Assembly (NCBI GenBank): GCA_003427395.1
Contig: BFEA01000405.1
Location: forward strand, 1,281,995-1,320,493
Length of the DNA: 38,499 nucleotides
Direction: 5' to 3'
Source of the DNA: Chara braunii
Taxonomy: Eukaryota; Streptophyta; Charophyceae; Charales; Characeae
The stretch's first letter is position 1, and the number at the start of each line of letters is the position of its first letter. This document shows positions 9,701 to 19,454 of this stretch, piece after piece. Both the position numbers and the translations under genes were made by a program. The notes beneath the pieces were generated by a model. The model was not told where the DNA came from, ran no database searches, and saw only the letters and a list, made by a program, of their open reading frames with translations.

Positions 9701-11851
9701 CAGACCTCCCCTTTGCGAATCCGGTGTCCTGGGGCAGTAAGCGGCAACTGCCAGGCGTCGCCGAGGACCTGGCATTGTGAAAGATGCACTGCTCAAGTCG
9801 AGTACGGCTGGGACGGGTACGTGTACTGTGATTGCGGGCGCTCCCCGCTTGCGTCTCTGAGCTTCCTCTGCCGAGACGATGCGCACGGTGAGCCGTACAT
9901 GCGGTACCCTACGCAAACTGACCTCGATAGGGAGGTGACCCGGATGCAGAAGAGCAAGGAGATCAACATTCTGCTGCTCGGGGAGACGGGAGTGGGCAAG
10001 TCAACGTTCATCAATGCCTTCGCTAACTACCTGAGGTTCGACCAGATGAGGGACGCCCGCGAGGACCTCATTGTCCTCATACCGGCACAGTTCACGGTTT
10101 GCGGGGTCGACGATTACAGGGGGACCAAGGTAAGCATTGGCAGGGGGGATGCGAACGAGGAGCAGGAGACGGGGAAGTCGTGCACGCAATCTTGCAAAGC
10201 CTACGTCTTTTCCTACGGGGAGCACAGGATTCGCCTGATCGACACCCCTGGAATAGGAGATACGCGGGGGATCGAGCAGGACAAGAAGAACTTCGACAAC
10301 ATCCTGCGGTTTCTAGGCCATCACACGTACGTCCACGGCATCTGCATCCTGCTGAAGCCTAACAACGCGAGACTGAACGTGATGTTTCGCTTCTGCATCA
10401 TGGAGCTGCTCAGCCATATCCACAAGAGCGCTAAGGACAACATCGCCTTCCTGTTCACCAACGCCCGGTCCACGTTCTATCGCCCCGGAGACACGATGCC
10501 GCCGTTGATTTCAATGCTGGACAAGGTCCGCGACACCCCTCCGAACGTGGACATCGAGGTTAGCAAGCGCACCATTTACTGCGTGGACAACGAGTCCTTC
10601 CGCTTCTTGGCAGCCGTGAAACAGGGGGTGACATTCACCCCAGGGCAGATGGACGACTTCGCGGAGAGCTGGGTGGTGTCGGTGAGAGAGTGCAGGCGAC
10701 TCATGGACCACATTCTGAGTCTAACACCCCATCAAGTGCAAGACACGGTGTCTGTGAACGAGGCACGGCGGCTCATCCTTCGGCTTTCGCGGCCGCTGGG
10801 TGACATCAGTCGACTCATTGAGATGAACATCAAGGTCATCGATGAGAAGATGGCACAGGACGCCTCCTCAAGCACCACCCTCGAGGAGCTCAAACAACAT
10901 CTCTTTGTCCCCTGCATGGACATTGAGTACAAGAACCTAGATAAGCCTCACACGGTGTGCGCGGGCCCCAGCTGTCGGGACATGGTTACCATCGCCGGCG
11001 TTAACAAGTACGACTACAAGACCCGATGCCACAGACCTTGCTATCTCAAGACTGTGGAGGTGGATACCCTCAACACCCCCGCTCTCCGGGATTGCTCCAT
11101 GATGAGGAGAGACGGCAAATGCAAGAAGTGCGCCTGCGACTGGTCGGTCCACCTGCACGTCATGGTAGAGACGAAGATCATCAAAATGGACAAAAGAGAC
11201 GACAAGATCGACATGAGGATCCAGACCGAGGAGCAGGCGAGAGCCGAGCTGAAGAGGATCGTGGAGGAGATGAAGACGAGGCAGGAGAAGATGCGCGCCG
11301 AGCAGAAGGCCATCTACAAGACCAGCGCCAGTTTCGCCATGTTCCTCAAACACAACGCCATCAGTCCGTACAACGACGCCACACTCGAGTACCTCAACCA
11401 CTTGATAGAGGAGGAGAGGAACCTCCGGGCTGCGGGGGCGAACAACACAAAAATTCTACAAGGATTAGAGAGACTGAGAGCAGACTACGAGGAGGAGGTG
11501 AAGATCCTAATGGCAGCGATGAGAGGTAACGAGTCTGGAAGGGGCCACGCTGAGGACTCCGGTGCTGTAGCTTCTGTCGAGGACATCCATAAGAGCATAC
11601 AGAGCCTTTACGATCTCGAGCTCTACGGTGGGAAGATCAGGCAGGCAATGGAGGAGATTCAGAAGGCACATGCTCAACACTTCGCCTACAGGGAAACGGT
11701 AGTCAGGGCACCAACAAGGGGGCTGCTTAGCAGCAGGAGCGCCCAGCACCCCACACCAACCCGGCGAGGCGCCTACACTAGCCCAGGGTACCGCCAAGAG
11801 TTCTGGCAAAGAGATGGCAGCAGCCATAGTCGCGGCTCCTACCACGGGTAA
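6776..11851 (+). CDS. SNTX-like protein fused to a P-loop GTPase (1691 aa)
   Basis: One uninterrupted reading frame; an in-frame TAG at 6767-6769 fixes the start region. Residues about 155-350 resemble the stonustoxin-like (SNTX) N-terminal MACPF/CDC-type fold: ALGRRGNLGDLYDLRTDTF (160-178), KLSVLSGLVNLEG (about 225-238) and HFVSGMVRGATVVAVI (about 327-342). Poly-Gly and poly-Ser insertions lie between them. A Gly/Tyr-rich linker (about 440-510) precedes VVFYLSPLADHL (about 565) and a helical stretch to about 790, like the SNTX FAT domain. After a Gly-rich spacer comes a Cys cluster (about 985-1020, CERC and CDCG). The GTPase follows: P-loop GETGVGKS at 1069-1076, G3 DTPGIGD from 1156, and FTNAR at 1227-1231 where TKxD would be expected. 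Then a second Cys/His cluster (1395-1459) and a coiled coil (about 1475-1525). No signal peptide or membrane segment is seen. Family assignment is by motif recall. A role in membrane remodelling or immunity is only an inference; pore formation is not shown. Confidence 0.8.
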   Translation: MGAQRPSEEAVMSPALAMAGAAPVMAASSTTRSGSAGVAMTEPMSSMGPRPANRMGMNTPLQESLYLPSAPPEPEVVEEPKGMMAFTGLSNVMAGFQRNCFPSFPMDDVRQEIEALSQSTVNRIVSPMTASESLNTGRTEGYSAGQNSSNRGGPVIKMTALGRRGNLGDLYDLRTDTFVGDGGRSGRLSSTDSLRQARKVCRSVRISRVADDSLATRFRTLDVKSQLKLSVLSGLVNLEGPGRYLAQGLGGDGDGGGMTGGCFAGGGGGGGGTAKATIVCQVLASEHYLEMPSSSSSSSSSLSQQIADEINHLTAAGSWNGRARPSHFVSGMVRGATVVAVITGLGKDDGSRPAAELQTWLDQRVAALEASLTHGAPGGTGGTGGTSTPPSNDVDGLGRGLPFPHPEGHPHCNYGVGGAFPPPQPHQDAGGIGMTSMPPAGSNDDPYLGAGPPPPTVKGQHHFNQGYYGGAYHDLGRHNHTNYAYGGYGGSGYGGGGGRSGPTGGGVRPPPHDDRDERDFTVRIFTDLAWRPEAGESPRTISYLEDLLQQCAAEIHGGNQGQAAPVVFYLSPLADHLRPPSHECPPPSPLPVTWPSLEGLSDLLHPTEESIAQVERVFQGLLDLGERFDRLLGQMHASSKSFGELVVTMAQIGEVRATKIVLAHKVQQLRERFAQLTFSIRAAGGQQDSTTLLELVDWFWRCFGSKDQLAFLERESAQVKEREVFLQDLHRSGIEFIRRENEPQHQPVIADILSRHKDDCVYAMVSHDEGPREDEAWRKNMELLKRLVVESGRRRPRWSGGRHGYGGHGDDEGVQTGGSSSSRIELAGPCGFSLGLNGPTVRVFFYFLELVSSASHRSRTLPPEDPLSGGGYGCPPVTYPRPGVTDAAEREGEGGGGGGGAGGGGGGGGGDPPPTTAVIRFYRMGKLVYDDVVAHVERFASLAIVRCGHVEPTSRLNDDDDEGKTSAEGRVGGPDQTSPLRIRCPGAVSGNCQASPRTWHCERCTAQVEYGWDGYVYCDCGRSPLASLSFLCRDDAHGEPYMRYPTQTDLDREVTRMQKSKEINILLLGETGVGKSTFINAFANYLRFDQMRDAREDLIVLIPAQFTVCGVDDYRGTKVSIGRGDANEEQETGKSCTQSCKAYVFSYGEHRIRLIDTPGIGDTRGIEQDKKNFDNILRFLGHHTYVHGICILLKPNNARLNVMFRFCIMELLSHIHKSAKDNIAFLFTNARSTFYRPGDTMPPLISMLDKVRDTPPNVDIEVSKRTIYCVDNESFRFLAAVKQGVTFTPGQMDDFAESWVVSVRECRRLMDHILSLTPHQVQDTVSVNEARRLILRLSRPLGDISRLIEMNIKVIDEKMAQDASSSTTLEELKQHLFVPCMDIEYKNLDKPHTVCAGPSCRDMVTIAGVNKYDYKTRCHRPCYLKTVEVDTLNTPALRDCSMMRRDGKCKKCACDWSVHLHVMVETKIIKMDKRDDKIDMRIQTEEQARAELKRIVEEMKTRQEKMRAEQKAIYKTSASFAMFLKHNAISPYNDATLEYLNHLIEEERNLRAAGANNTKILQGLERLRADYEEEVKILMAAMRGNESGRGHAEDSGAVASVEDIHKSIQSLYDLELYGGKIRQAMEEIQKAHAQHFAYRETVVRAPTRGLLSSRSAQHPTPTRRGAYTSPGYRQEFWQRDGSSHSRGSYHG

Positions 11852-13180
11852 GCAGCAACCTTCGGCGGGGGAGAGAGTGCCTTAGTATGCTCGTATCATA
11901 TCAGCTACACAGCGCGCGCAACCTCGTATTTTGTTGCTAAGACATCGCAAAGATGTGCTGCACTCAAAAGAAAACTGTCAGTGATATACTGGAGGAAGGT
12001 GGGGATGACTTCAAGTCCGCACAAACAGAGCCACGGAGCCAATTGTTTTTTTTTTCTTTTTTCAATCTGTTTTGTAATCCTTACTCTAAAGGTTGTTTCG
12101 GAAGAGTGGAGGGGGGGGGAGTTTGTTGAGAGCCCGGGCTATTGTGATCAGTCTCCACCAGTAACCATTCCCCATGGTCTGGGCCGGGGGGAAGCCACAA
12201 TCAGGGAATACAACCGCAGATGCAAAGCCTAAGAAGCAGAGCATTTTTTTTGCAGGCCGTCAAGGAGTAGGCTGCAGAGCATATATTTTCTGGTTTTGGA
12301 AACTTTTTACCCATGCATCCAGGTATCTGCAAAGCTCTGGTAGGCCTGTGGTGGGAGTGGTGGCCTTCAAGAATCACAAGAGGGAGGGGGTTCTTCCTCC
12401 AACTGGTTATGTACAAAATCAGTCCTTACAGGTAGCACTGGCAGGTTTGGCAAGATGAGGGAGCAGACTTTCGAAGTTTCTCACGGAGTGCATGGAGAAG
12501 CACGGGATGCTAATGGCAACGACGATGGAGAGTGCTAGCAAGAGGCAGTGTTCCATTCAAATTCGGCAATGCTAAGCCATGGAAGTGGAGGTTGAGGTGC
12601 AGAGAAAGCACTACGCGGTGTTGGATGATGTCAGCAACCTCAGGTGCCAAGCATACTTGGGATAGCAAAGGCTATACGGGAGAGGTAGAAACGGGATTCG
12701 TGCCGTTCTTCATGGCATCCCCCACGGAACTCACTGACTGGCCTTTGCCACTTGCATCGTTGTCTGTCCACGTGGACGCCCTTCAATAGCAGTCCTCCCG
12801 TCGGACTCCTCCATCCCCCTTGATGAGCATGCCTTCCTTGCCGCCTCTCCGGTCGTATTCGACAGGGGGGGGAGGAGGGGGGGGGGGGAGTTGAGTGTTT
12901 TGCTCCAACTCTGTTTTTGTTTATTGTTTACCTTTTTTTCTTAACTCCAAATGAAGACGGCCATTACTCTGGGCGGCGGACGACGATACTTAATAGTGTT
13001 GAATTCTTTGTATTTTCTCTAATGTTTTCGTGAGTACCGGTAGTCGGCACAATGATCACATGCTTAGCACTTACCGTGGTTTTAAGCTTGCAGCTGCCAA
13101 GTCCAAGCCTTGTCGTAGATCGATTGTCGGCGTTGGGTAGTTAACACAGCCACATTCTGCATTATTTTTCAAGTTGGCAT
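11852..13180. other. Downstream flank of the large gene, no clear gene
   Basis: Contains short open frames only. Two splice-like sites are visible: GGGTAAGC overlapping the stop codon (donor GT at 11848) and TTTTTTTTGCAG ending at 12255. A G-rich run lies at 12866-12890. No recognisable domain or clear poly-A signal is seen. Confidence 0.5.
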
Positions 13181-13181
13181 T

Positions 13182-13182
<1 letters not shown>

Positions 13183-13263
<81 letters not shown>

Positions 13264-13266
13264 TGG

Positions 13267-13313
<47 letters not shown>

Positions 13314-13419
13314 ATTGATTGATTGGTGGGGGAGGTCCTCCAAGTTCCAACCCTCCCCCCGGCACACATACACACACACTGTGACACATCACACACACAC
13401 ACCCGCCCGCGCGCACACA

Positions 13420-13452
<33 letters not shown>

Positions 13453-14171
13453 ACACCCGCGCACACACAGACACACACACACACACNNNNNNNNNNNNNN
13501 NNNNNNNNNNNNNNNNNNNNNNNNNNNNNNNNNNNNNNNNNNNNNNNNNNNNNNNNNNNNNNNNNNNNNNNNNNNNNNNNNNNNNNNNNNNNNNNNNNNN
13601 NNNNNNNNNNNNNNNNNNNNNNNNNNNNNNNNNNNNNNNNNNNNNNNNNNNNNNNNNNNNNNNNNNNNNNNNNNNNNNNNNNNNNNNNNNNNNNNNNNNN
13701 NNNNNNNNNNNNNNNNNNNNNNNNNNNNNNNNNNNNNNNNNNNNNNNNNNNNNNNNNNNNNNNNNNNNNNNNNNNNNNNNNNNNNNNNNNNNNNNNNNNN
13801 NNNNNNNNNNNNNNNNNNNNNNNNNNNNNNNNNNNNNNNNNNNNNNNNNNNNNNNNNNNNNNNNNNNNNNNNNNNNNNNNNNNNNNNNNNNNNNNNNNNN
13901 NNNNNNNNNNNNNNNNNNNNNNNNNNNNNNNNNNNNNNNNNNNNNNNNNNNNNNNNNNNNNNNTAGGCGTGTAGAGCTTTTTCTTATGTACACGCCCATA
14001 TATATATATATATATTGGCCTAGTTTTTTGCCCCGAAAAATTGATCGGGGTGACATGCCCGCACTCGGCCGCGGGCGGTCGGCCGCTGCAGTCTCGATCC
14101 CGACCACGGGCGGTAAAATGGCCCGCGGTCGTGACGGCGGTAAAATGGCCTGCGGTCGTGACGGTGTGTGT

Positions 14172-14222
<51 letters not shown>

Positions 14223-14463
14223 CGCGGGGTGGAGGCGACCTGCCGACCCCCCCACTTCATATCAATTAATCAATCAAAAGAAGGAAAAAAAAAGGCCGCG
14301 CGCGTTTGTGTGTGTGTGTGTGTGTGTGTATTTGTGTGTGTGTATGTGTGTGTGTGTATTTGCGGGGGGGAGGCGACCCCCTTACAACATATCAATCAAT
14401 CAATACAACAATCAACCAATCAATCGATCAATCAATCAATCAATCAATCAACCAACCAATCAA

Positions 14464-14497
<34 letters not shown>

Positions 14498-14790
14498 CCA
14501 ATCTGTCAATCAATCCATCAATCAATCAATCAACCAATTGATCAATCAATCTATCTTTTTGTTTTTTTTTACACCCAGGATTAAAAAAAAAAGAAAGTTT
14601 AACTTTCTTTTTTTTTTGAATGCGGTGGTACCCCCCGACATTTGATCCCCCCCCCAGCCCATCCACCCCTTCAACACCCCCCAGGAAGGCCCCGTACGGA
14701 GGGCCCAAAGTCCGTATGTATGGGCTGTATGCACGCTGAAGGCCCACCCGTACGGTCCCGTACGGATGGGCCGTCCCCGTACTAGGTGAT
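13183..14790. mobile_element. Foldback element of simple-repeat blocks, with assembly gap
   Basis: In order: a CT run (13183-13260), GATT repeats (13261-13326), a G/C-rich joint, then AC repeats running into a gap. After the gap come a hairpin motif (13972-14003), a 27-bp direct duplication (14109-14135, 14136-14162), GT repeats, GAGGCGACC joints, two more GT blocks and AATC repeats (14388-14550). The end is full of CGTACGG motifs (14693-14783). GATT/AC on the left and GT/AATC on the right are reverse complements, as in the better preserved copy at 20.2-21.8 kb. The left terminus is not recognisable. Confidence 0.55.
13487..13963. other. Assembly gap (477 N)
   Basis: Unresolved bases inside the foldback element; the flank on the left is an AC repeat. 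Any reading frame crossing it is meaningless. Confidence 1.
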
Positions 14791-14904
14791 AACAATGGTG
14801 GTCAGTGAGGGCCTACTGCACAACACTCGCGACAGACGTGTTGCTGTCAGCTGTCGATGTATGCCCGAGGAAATGGAGGAGCGGTGCGCACGGGTGTCCT
14901 CCTC

Positions 14905-15240
14905 ACCAGGGTTGTCACCCGGGGGCAAAGCCGGGGCCGGGATTTCACCCCCGGACCCCCTCCCGCGGGGGCGCTGACCCCCGCACCCCGCTGAAGACCC
15001 CCGCACCCGCCTGACCCCCGGCAATCCAGCGGGACCTCGGCCCCGGCACTCAGCACCCGGGCCCCGGCCCCGGGACCCCTGCCGACCCTGGCCCCGGACC
15101 CCCGGTCCCCGCACCTTCCCAGCCCCGGCACCCGGGCCCCGCACCCCCGGTCCCCGCAGCCTCCCGACCCCTGGCGACCCCCGACGACCCCCGACCTCCG
15201 ACCCCCGACCTCCGACCCCCGACGCCCGAACCCCGCCAAC
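14905..15240 (+). repeat. C-rich array
   Basis: Starts with CAGGGTTGTCACCCGGGG and continues as CCCCG / CCCGACC variants for over 300 bp. It is the plus-oriented relative of 1-160. The CAGGG start resembles hAT-type transposon ends, but no second end or 8-bp duplication was found. Confidence 0.55.
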
Positions 15241-15345
15241 TTTTTTTTTTGTTTTGGGGTCCAGAACCCCTAATAATATCACCAACACCCTGCTTTTTTT
15301 TTTTTTTTTTTGGGGTCCAGAACGCCTAATAATGTCACCAAAAAA
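15241..15345 (+). repeat. Direct duplication of a T-rich unit
   Basis: A T run, TTTTGGGGTCCAGAAC, CCTAATAATATCACCAA at 15241-15287 recurs at 15294-15341 with GCCTAATAATGTCACCAA. It is two tandem copies of about 55 bp. Confidence 0.75.
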
Positions 15346-15544
15346 ATTGAGCATACGAATTCCTTGTTGAATTGTCCTCTTCGCGAAGGACCCCAGTGCA
15401 TCTGCGAAGGTCCAAAGTTCCCAAGAGACGTTCAGCAAATTTCACATGAGAGTGGAGCAGGCCAGCAATATATGTTATGGATCCGAAGTCAGGTCTGCTT
15501 TCCAGCAGTTATGGGCTACACGTTACAATTACTTACTACCGTAG

Positions 15545-16060
15545 CTCCACTTTCTTTTGTTTCGTTTTCTACGAGCAGTGGCCCTAAGGGCCTTGCTCCA
15601 CCTGTCACTACTTGCACAAAAGACAAAACACATGGCAGCGTATGAGTCCATGTTATAGCAGAAGATTCATTCTTTTCTTTCTTTTGTTTCCTTTTTTTTT
15701 TTCTTTTTCTGGGAAATTGTTTCCTTTTCCTACCAGCAGTGGCCCTAAGTGCTCCTCACCACTTGCACAAAAGACAAAACATATGGCGACGTATGGTTCC
15801 ATGTNTGGGAAATTGTTTCCTTTTCCTACCAGCAGTGGCCCTAAGTGCTCCTCACCACTTGCACAAAAGACAAAACATATGGCGACGTATGGTTCCATGT
15901 TCTTGCAGAAGATTCATTCCTCTCTTTCTTTTGTTTCCTTTTCTTTTTTTTTTGGGAAATTGTTTCCTTTTCCTACCAGCAGTGGCCCTAAGGGCCTTGC
16001 TCCACTCGTCACCACTTGCACAAAAGATGAAACATACGGAGGCGTATGATTGCATGTTTT
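15545..16060 (+). repeat. Tandem array, about four units
   Basis: Each unit has GGGAAATTGTTTCCTTTTCC (absent in the first), AGCAGTGGCCCTAAG, TGCTCC or CTTGCTCCAC, TTGCACAAAAGA, AAACAYAYGG and a CGTATG..CCATGT end. Units 1, 3 and 4 also carry GCAGAAGATTCATTC-type tails (GCAGATGATTCGTT in unit 4). Copies start at about 15545, 15710, 15806 and 15950. The two middle copies (15710-15804 and 15806-15900) are identical over 95 bp and joined by a single N. Long reading frames through the array are a by-product of the repeats. Confidence 0.8.
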
Positions 16061-16359
16061 AGCAGATGATTCGTTGTAGTTTTGTACATTTGGTGAGTAG
16101 TGGAGGGAAGCCCTGGAAAGCACGTGGTGAGTTGGCCTTCTACTGCCCAGAAACTCGCCTTTGTCGTTGGTCCAATGACTCCTGAAACGCGGACCTTAAT
16201 GTGGATCAACAACATATATACTTGGCGTGCCATGACTCTGTTATGAGCATTATCTCGTTCACCGTGAGGTAGCCCGTACTCATTATGTATAAGGGCCTCT
16301 CAAATAGCCCCCAGGGGTTTTGAAAGAAATGATAAAGAGGAATTTGTTTCATCTCCCCC

Positions 16360-16850
<491 letters not shown>

Positions 16851-17160
16851 CTCCTCACCCACCACTCCAGATCAAGGACATATACAGCGCCTCGCCAAGA
16901 TCGTCCACATGAGCGGCCATTGACCTCCCCCTCGTTTGCCGCCACATACATCTCGCCGTCTCGCCACATCAACGTCCCTTTCACTTACTCGCCTACCATT
17001 GTCGAGGTTGGCGCCACGCAACATTGTCGCTGCTGCCTTCGACGATGTGTGGACATGTTCGTGCATATGGTAGAAGAAACGTTTGTGGCAGATGGAGTGA
17101 AAAGCGTCGCAAAGTCGCAATGATTTGCGGATGGCTTACTGTCCGTGTCTACTCCGGCGC

Positions 17161-17497
17161 CACCTCTCCAGTCTGCGGATCTGCACACACGCGTCTTGCT
17201 CGACGCCACCTCTCAAGTCTGGGCAATGTCGAAGGCAGCCGTCCACCGTCCACGTCTTGTCCGACGACACCTCTACAAGTCCGCGCATCTGCACACACGC
17301 GTGACGCGTCTCGTCCGACGCCACCCGACGCCAGCCACACCACCTCTCAAGTCTGCATATCGTCGAAGGCAGTCGTCTACCATCGGCATTTTCTTCGGCG
17401 ACACCTCTCAAAACCACTCATCTGCACACACGCGTCTTCTCCAGCCACACCTCTCAAGTTTGTGCATCGTCGAAGGCAGTCGTTTACCGTCCGCATC
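17161..17497 (+). repeat. Minisatellite of alternating A and B units (three AB pairs)
   Basis: Every unit starts with CACCTCT. A units (17161, 17268, 17402) contain ATCTGCACACACGCGT. B units (17207, 17341, 17448) contain GTCGAAGGCAG followed by CCGTC or TCGTC blocks. A-to-A spacing is 107 and 134 bp. Several frames stay open through it on both strands, which reflects its composition rather than a gene. Confidence 0.8.
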
Positions 17498-17705
17498 ATG
17501 AATCCAACACCCGCATTCCACGCAAATCTCCGTGTCATCAGCATTGTGATCACCACCCCCGCAAATCAGTGCTCTCGACCAGTCGGCTGCGTGATCCGGG
17601 CCTTTTTCAACACATCACTTTCCCAGACATGTCACCTAGGCAGGGCATCCCATTGCGCAGTTGACACCATCTTCGCTCTCTGCTATCGTTGTCGTCATCT
17701 TGACC

Positions 17706-18107
17706 ATGTCCACACGTGGCGGTAATCGCCAGAGGAACAGGGACAGTTGTGAAGGGAACACACTTGTGTCCGTCAAGAAGGGACGAACGGGGCCATCAAG
17801 AATAAGACGACTCTTACAGAGGGCCCTTCAAAGGGTGGTGACGCGAGGGAGGACAAATGGGTTAGGGATTGCGATGCCGCTGGCGATCACGATTCACGAG
17901 GACTTCATGTCTGACAACGACGTGGAAGTCGTCCGACAAGTGTTAGTGCGAGCACAAGGGGGTGTGGGAATTACTGAGCTGCAGCCTCAAACTGCTCCCC
18001 AACTCTGCAGCGGGAAGGATGTTCGCAAGGGTGATTGCGTCACAGATGTGTACGCCGTTGCTGCCGCAAGGGAGGTCTCAGGCAAGGTAGCTCCGCGGGA
18101 GGCGTGA
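17706..18107 (+). CDS. Hypothetical basic protein, 133 codons
   Basis: Opens with ATG and MSTRGGNRQRNR, then a basic helical stretch (GPSRIRRLLQRALQRV) and a neutral second half. I do not recognise a domain. It lies on the same strand and just upstream of the broken gene at 18540-19454, separated by the tRNA-like insertion, so it could be the 5' part of that gene. It may equally be a chance frame. Low confidence. Confidence 0.3.
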   Translation: MSTRGGNRQRNRDSCEGNTLVSVKKGRTGPSRIRRLLQRALQRVVTRGRTNGLGIAMPLAITIHEDFMSDNDVEVVRQVLVRAQGGVGITELQPQTAPQLCSGKDVRKGDCVTDVYAVAAAREVSGKVAPREA

Positions 18108-18271
18108 GCAGGGGGAAGCAATTCGAGGGATTGACATTTTTTTCTAGATCATACAGAACTGATTTAGTCCCTTATATCCTACTCAAATTCAGAATTAAGA
18201 ATCAAAGTCATAATTTNTCAAAATCATAATTCAGAACGAATAAAGTGAGGGGCCTAATCTATGAAAATGGT

Positions 18272-18350
18272 GGGCTATTAGCTCAGCTGGTAGAGCCTGT
18301 GACTGCACTGCTTGAGGGCAAGATTCAGGACGGGTCCAATCGACCCGAGC
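18272..18350 (+). other. tRNA-like sequence (tRNA pseudogene or SINE head)
   Basis: GGGCTATTAGCTCAGCTGG followed by TAGAGC matches the acceptor and D-arm start of an Ile-type tRNA, with a paired D stem (GCTC/GAGC). About 60 nt from the start, CGGGT-CCAATCG-ACCCG forms a perfect five-pair T stem with a seven-base loop, though its B box is imperfect. The anticodon stem does not pair and the 3' acceptor strand is lost. It is therefore not a functional tRNA. Confidence 0.55.
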
Positions 18351-18539
18351 CGCACCACGTAGCCAAACAGTTCCGGAAGGGGGAGGGGCTGCGAATGTGG
18401 CGGTGCAAGGGAGCGTCCAGGGAAAACAGCGACAAGACGTGGTAGACGCGCGGGATCTTCGAGAGCGGCTGGGGGTGCAGCGCCCGCGGAGAACCATGGG
18501 GACGGCGAGGATGATGAACCTTTGGTCAATCGGCACTGC

Positions 18540-19454
18540 CGAGGGAATGCACGAGATGGGATCGAAGCTGCAATGAAGATCTGGGTGGACAACATCAGGT
18601 TCGAGAATGAGACAGAGGGCAATGGTATCTTCAAGCTTATCTAGGAAGTGCATCTGTATTTGCTGGCCATCGTCAGGGGAGTCCCCACTCCCGACATCCG
18701 TTGCAGTATAGTCCTCCCCCCAACAAGCATCCCTCATCACAAAATCGAGGACAAGTCGCAGTTGAAGGCGGCAAAAGACAGGGCGATCAAAGTGTAGAGC
18801 ATTGCCTAACACGTCATCCATGGGAAGATCTTCAAGTTCGCAAGTCACTCACAGGGCTACCACTCCACGTACGGGTACGTGCTCAAGTACGCAGTGACGA
18901 ACATCGCCCACGTCATGTGGTTTCGAGAGGATTGTCGCACGAGTGTCATCCCCGTTGTCTGCCACATCACACTAGAGTTGGATATGATGCTTCCCATTGT
19001 GTTCGTCGACGCGCACATTGAGGACAGCCACAAGGGGGACAAGCTAGCATGGTAGTAAGAGGCGACCGTGCAGGGACTGCTGGGCACCTTCACGAGCGCC
19101 ATCACTTTGGCGGAGGGGATCCACAGCGGGAGCGTATTGTGCGACAGGCTCAGGAACGTCAGCGATGCTATGATGGTTCTTTTCGCGGAGACAATATGTT
19201 TCATGAGGATAAGCGGGGAGGATCTACATTCCCATTTCGGTGCATCCTTGTTCGTTCAGCTCACCTCGAAGCCGACACTGGCGGCGTCCAGGCATCGATC
19301 GCTCTATGCTCGTCGCCATATCATTGAGGCAGCCACTGTCATCACGGAGAGGATGGGGAAACCCGCCATGATGTTGGCGGACACGCCTCTGTACATCCCA
19401 GACTGGGCATCCAGCAGTATCACTTTCGGACATGAGGCCACTCTTCCATCGTGA
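18540..19454 (+). pseudogene. Broken gene of a repeated family, possible transposon companion ORF
   Basis: One plus-strand frame (positions divisible by three) reads coherently for about 300 codons despite several stops, including TAG 18795, TAA 18807 and the pair TAG-TAA at 19053-19058. Recognisable stretches include WVDNIRFENETEGNGIFKLI, YGYVLKYAVTNIAHVMWFRE, LDMMLPIVFVDAHIEDSH, RLRNVSDAMMVLFAETICFM and AATVITERMGKPAMMLADTP. I recall closely similar proteins as a multi-copy family in Chara, some with an N-terminal Myb/SANT-like domain; no such domain is visible here. PIF/Harbinger elements usually carry a Myb-like second ORF, and this fragment converges on the Harbinger-type transposase at 22.7-25.2 kb. 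That pairing is inference. Confidence 0.6.

Noticed and set aside
13169-14645. Long frames rich in Ile-Asn-Gln-Ser, Thr-His, Val-Cys or Arg-Glu, and the same at 20352-21311
   Set aside because: They are translations of GATT, AC, GT and CT simple repeats, open on both strands, and some cross an assembly gap.
17161-17497. Possible CRISPR-like array
   Set aside because: Units are diverged, alternate between two bodies, vary in spacing and sit in eukaryotic repeat DNA.
18272-18350. Functional tRNA-Ile gene
   Set aside because: Anticodon stem and 3' acceptor strand do not pair; only D and T arms remain.
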